Assembly (NCBI RefSeq): GCF_016919065.1
Contig: NZ_JAFFQA010000001.1
Location: forward strand, 124,001-188,000
Reading direction: 5' to 3'
Source: Desulfobulbus rhabdoformis
Lineage (GTDB): Bacteria > Desulfobacterota > Desulfobulbia > Desulfobulbales > Desulfobulbaceae
DNA length: 64,000 bases
Shown here: positions 63,940 through 64,000 of the stretch, piece by piece
Layout of the letters: every line of letters begins with the position of its first letter
Numbering within the stretch: the first letter of the stretch is position 1
Position numbers and translations under genes: made by a program
Notes under the pieces: generated by a model
The model's database searches: none
What the model was told of the DNA's origin: nothing
Seen by the model: only the letters and a program-made list of their open reading frames with translations

Positions 63940-64000
63940 AAAGCATACCTCAAGACTCGACTAGACAGGTTTAAATACGATTTACTTTTTTAGCGTTCGC

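Overview
The window looks like chromosome from an anaerobic Desulfobacterota (deltaproteobacterium), possibly Desulfobulbales-like. This is inferred from the gene set: an oxygen-sensitive class III ribonucleotide reductase, FeoAB ferrous iron uptake, a triple FeoA-like protein, thioredoxin-type arsenate reductase, HslUV next to XerC, and the xseB-ispA-dxs operon. No rRNA or species marker is present, so the placement is tentative.

Layout. 1-10.2 kb is housekeeping: an OmpA-type lipoprotein cut by the left edge, a SAM hydroxide adenosyltransferase, hslVU, xerC, xseB-ispA-dxs, a thioesterase and a small ferritin-like protein. 10.3-16 kb holds arsC, tRNA-Thr(GGT), a Cache chemoreceptor and a Cache-HAMP-degenerate GGDEF-EAL protein. 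16-21.8 kb is a scarred accessory zone. It has a Panacea-domain toxin-antitoxin pair, IS4 and IS21 family remnants, a HigBA-like pair with a palindromic operator, a displaced tRNA-Pro 3' half with duplicated arm repeats (an integration scar), a class III Fic protein and a umuC fragment.

25.0-34.9 kb is a seven-gene, tightly overlapping operon I do not recognise as a described pathway. It encodes a GNAT-like protein, an acyl-adenylating ligase, a class I-type HMG-CoA reductase with all catalytic residues, a UbiA-like prenyltransferase, a PEP-synthase-like dikinase without the PEP barrel, a BtaA-like 3-amino-3-carboxypropyl transferase and a phytol/dolichol-kinase-like membrane protein. Together they suggest synthesis of an unusual prenyl or ether-type lipid. 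The organism has dxs, so the HMG-CoA reductase is not explained by ordinary isoprenoid supply. It is followed by nrdDG under a cobalamin riboswitch, and by a zinc locus (Zur-like regulator, two-subunit permease and divergent znuCBA).

43.4-60.9 kb is an iron region. FeoAB, two DUF4198 periplasmic proteins, a FeoB-associated Cys-rich protein and a DtxR-type regulator lead into a cluster with three different P1B-type ATPases. Their N-terminal HMA-like domains lack CxxC; two carry a clear GR-[IV]-R motif and the third a degenerate form. A stand-alone domain of the same kind, a triple FeoA-like protein, a YceI-like protein and several small Gly/Ala-rich membrane proteins go with them. This strongly resembles the ferrosome (Fez) clusters that build membrane-bounded iron stores, in an expanded three-ATPase form. 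One ATPase has lost the TGE glutamate and another lacks the CPC metal site, which suggests divided roles. The window ends with HU, flavodoxin, a STAS-like protein and a DUF2325 coiled-coil protein. A small MITE-like palindromic repeat family is scattered at 24.1, 53.6, 57.1 and 61.2 kb.
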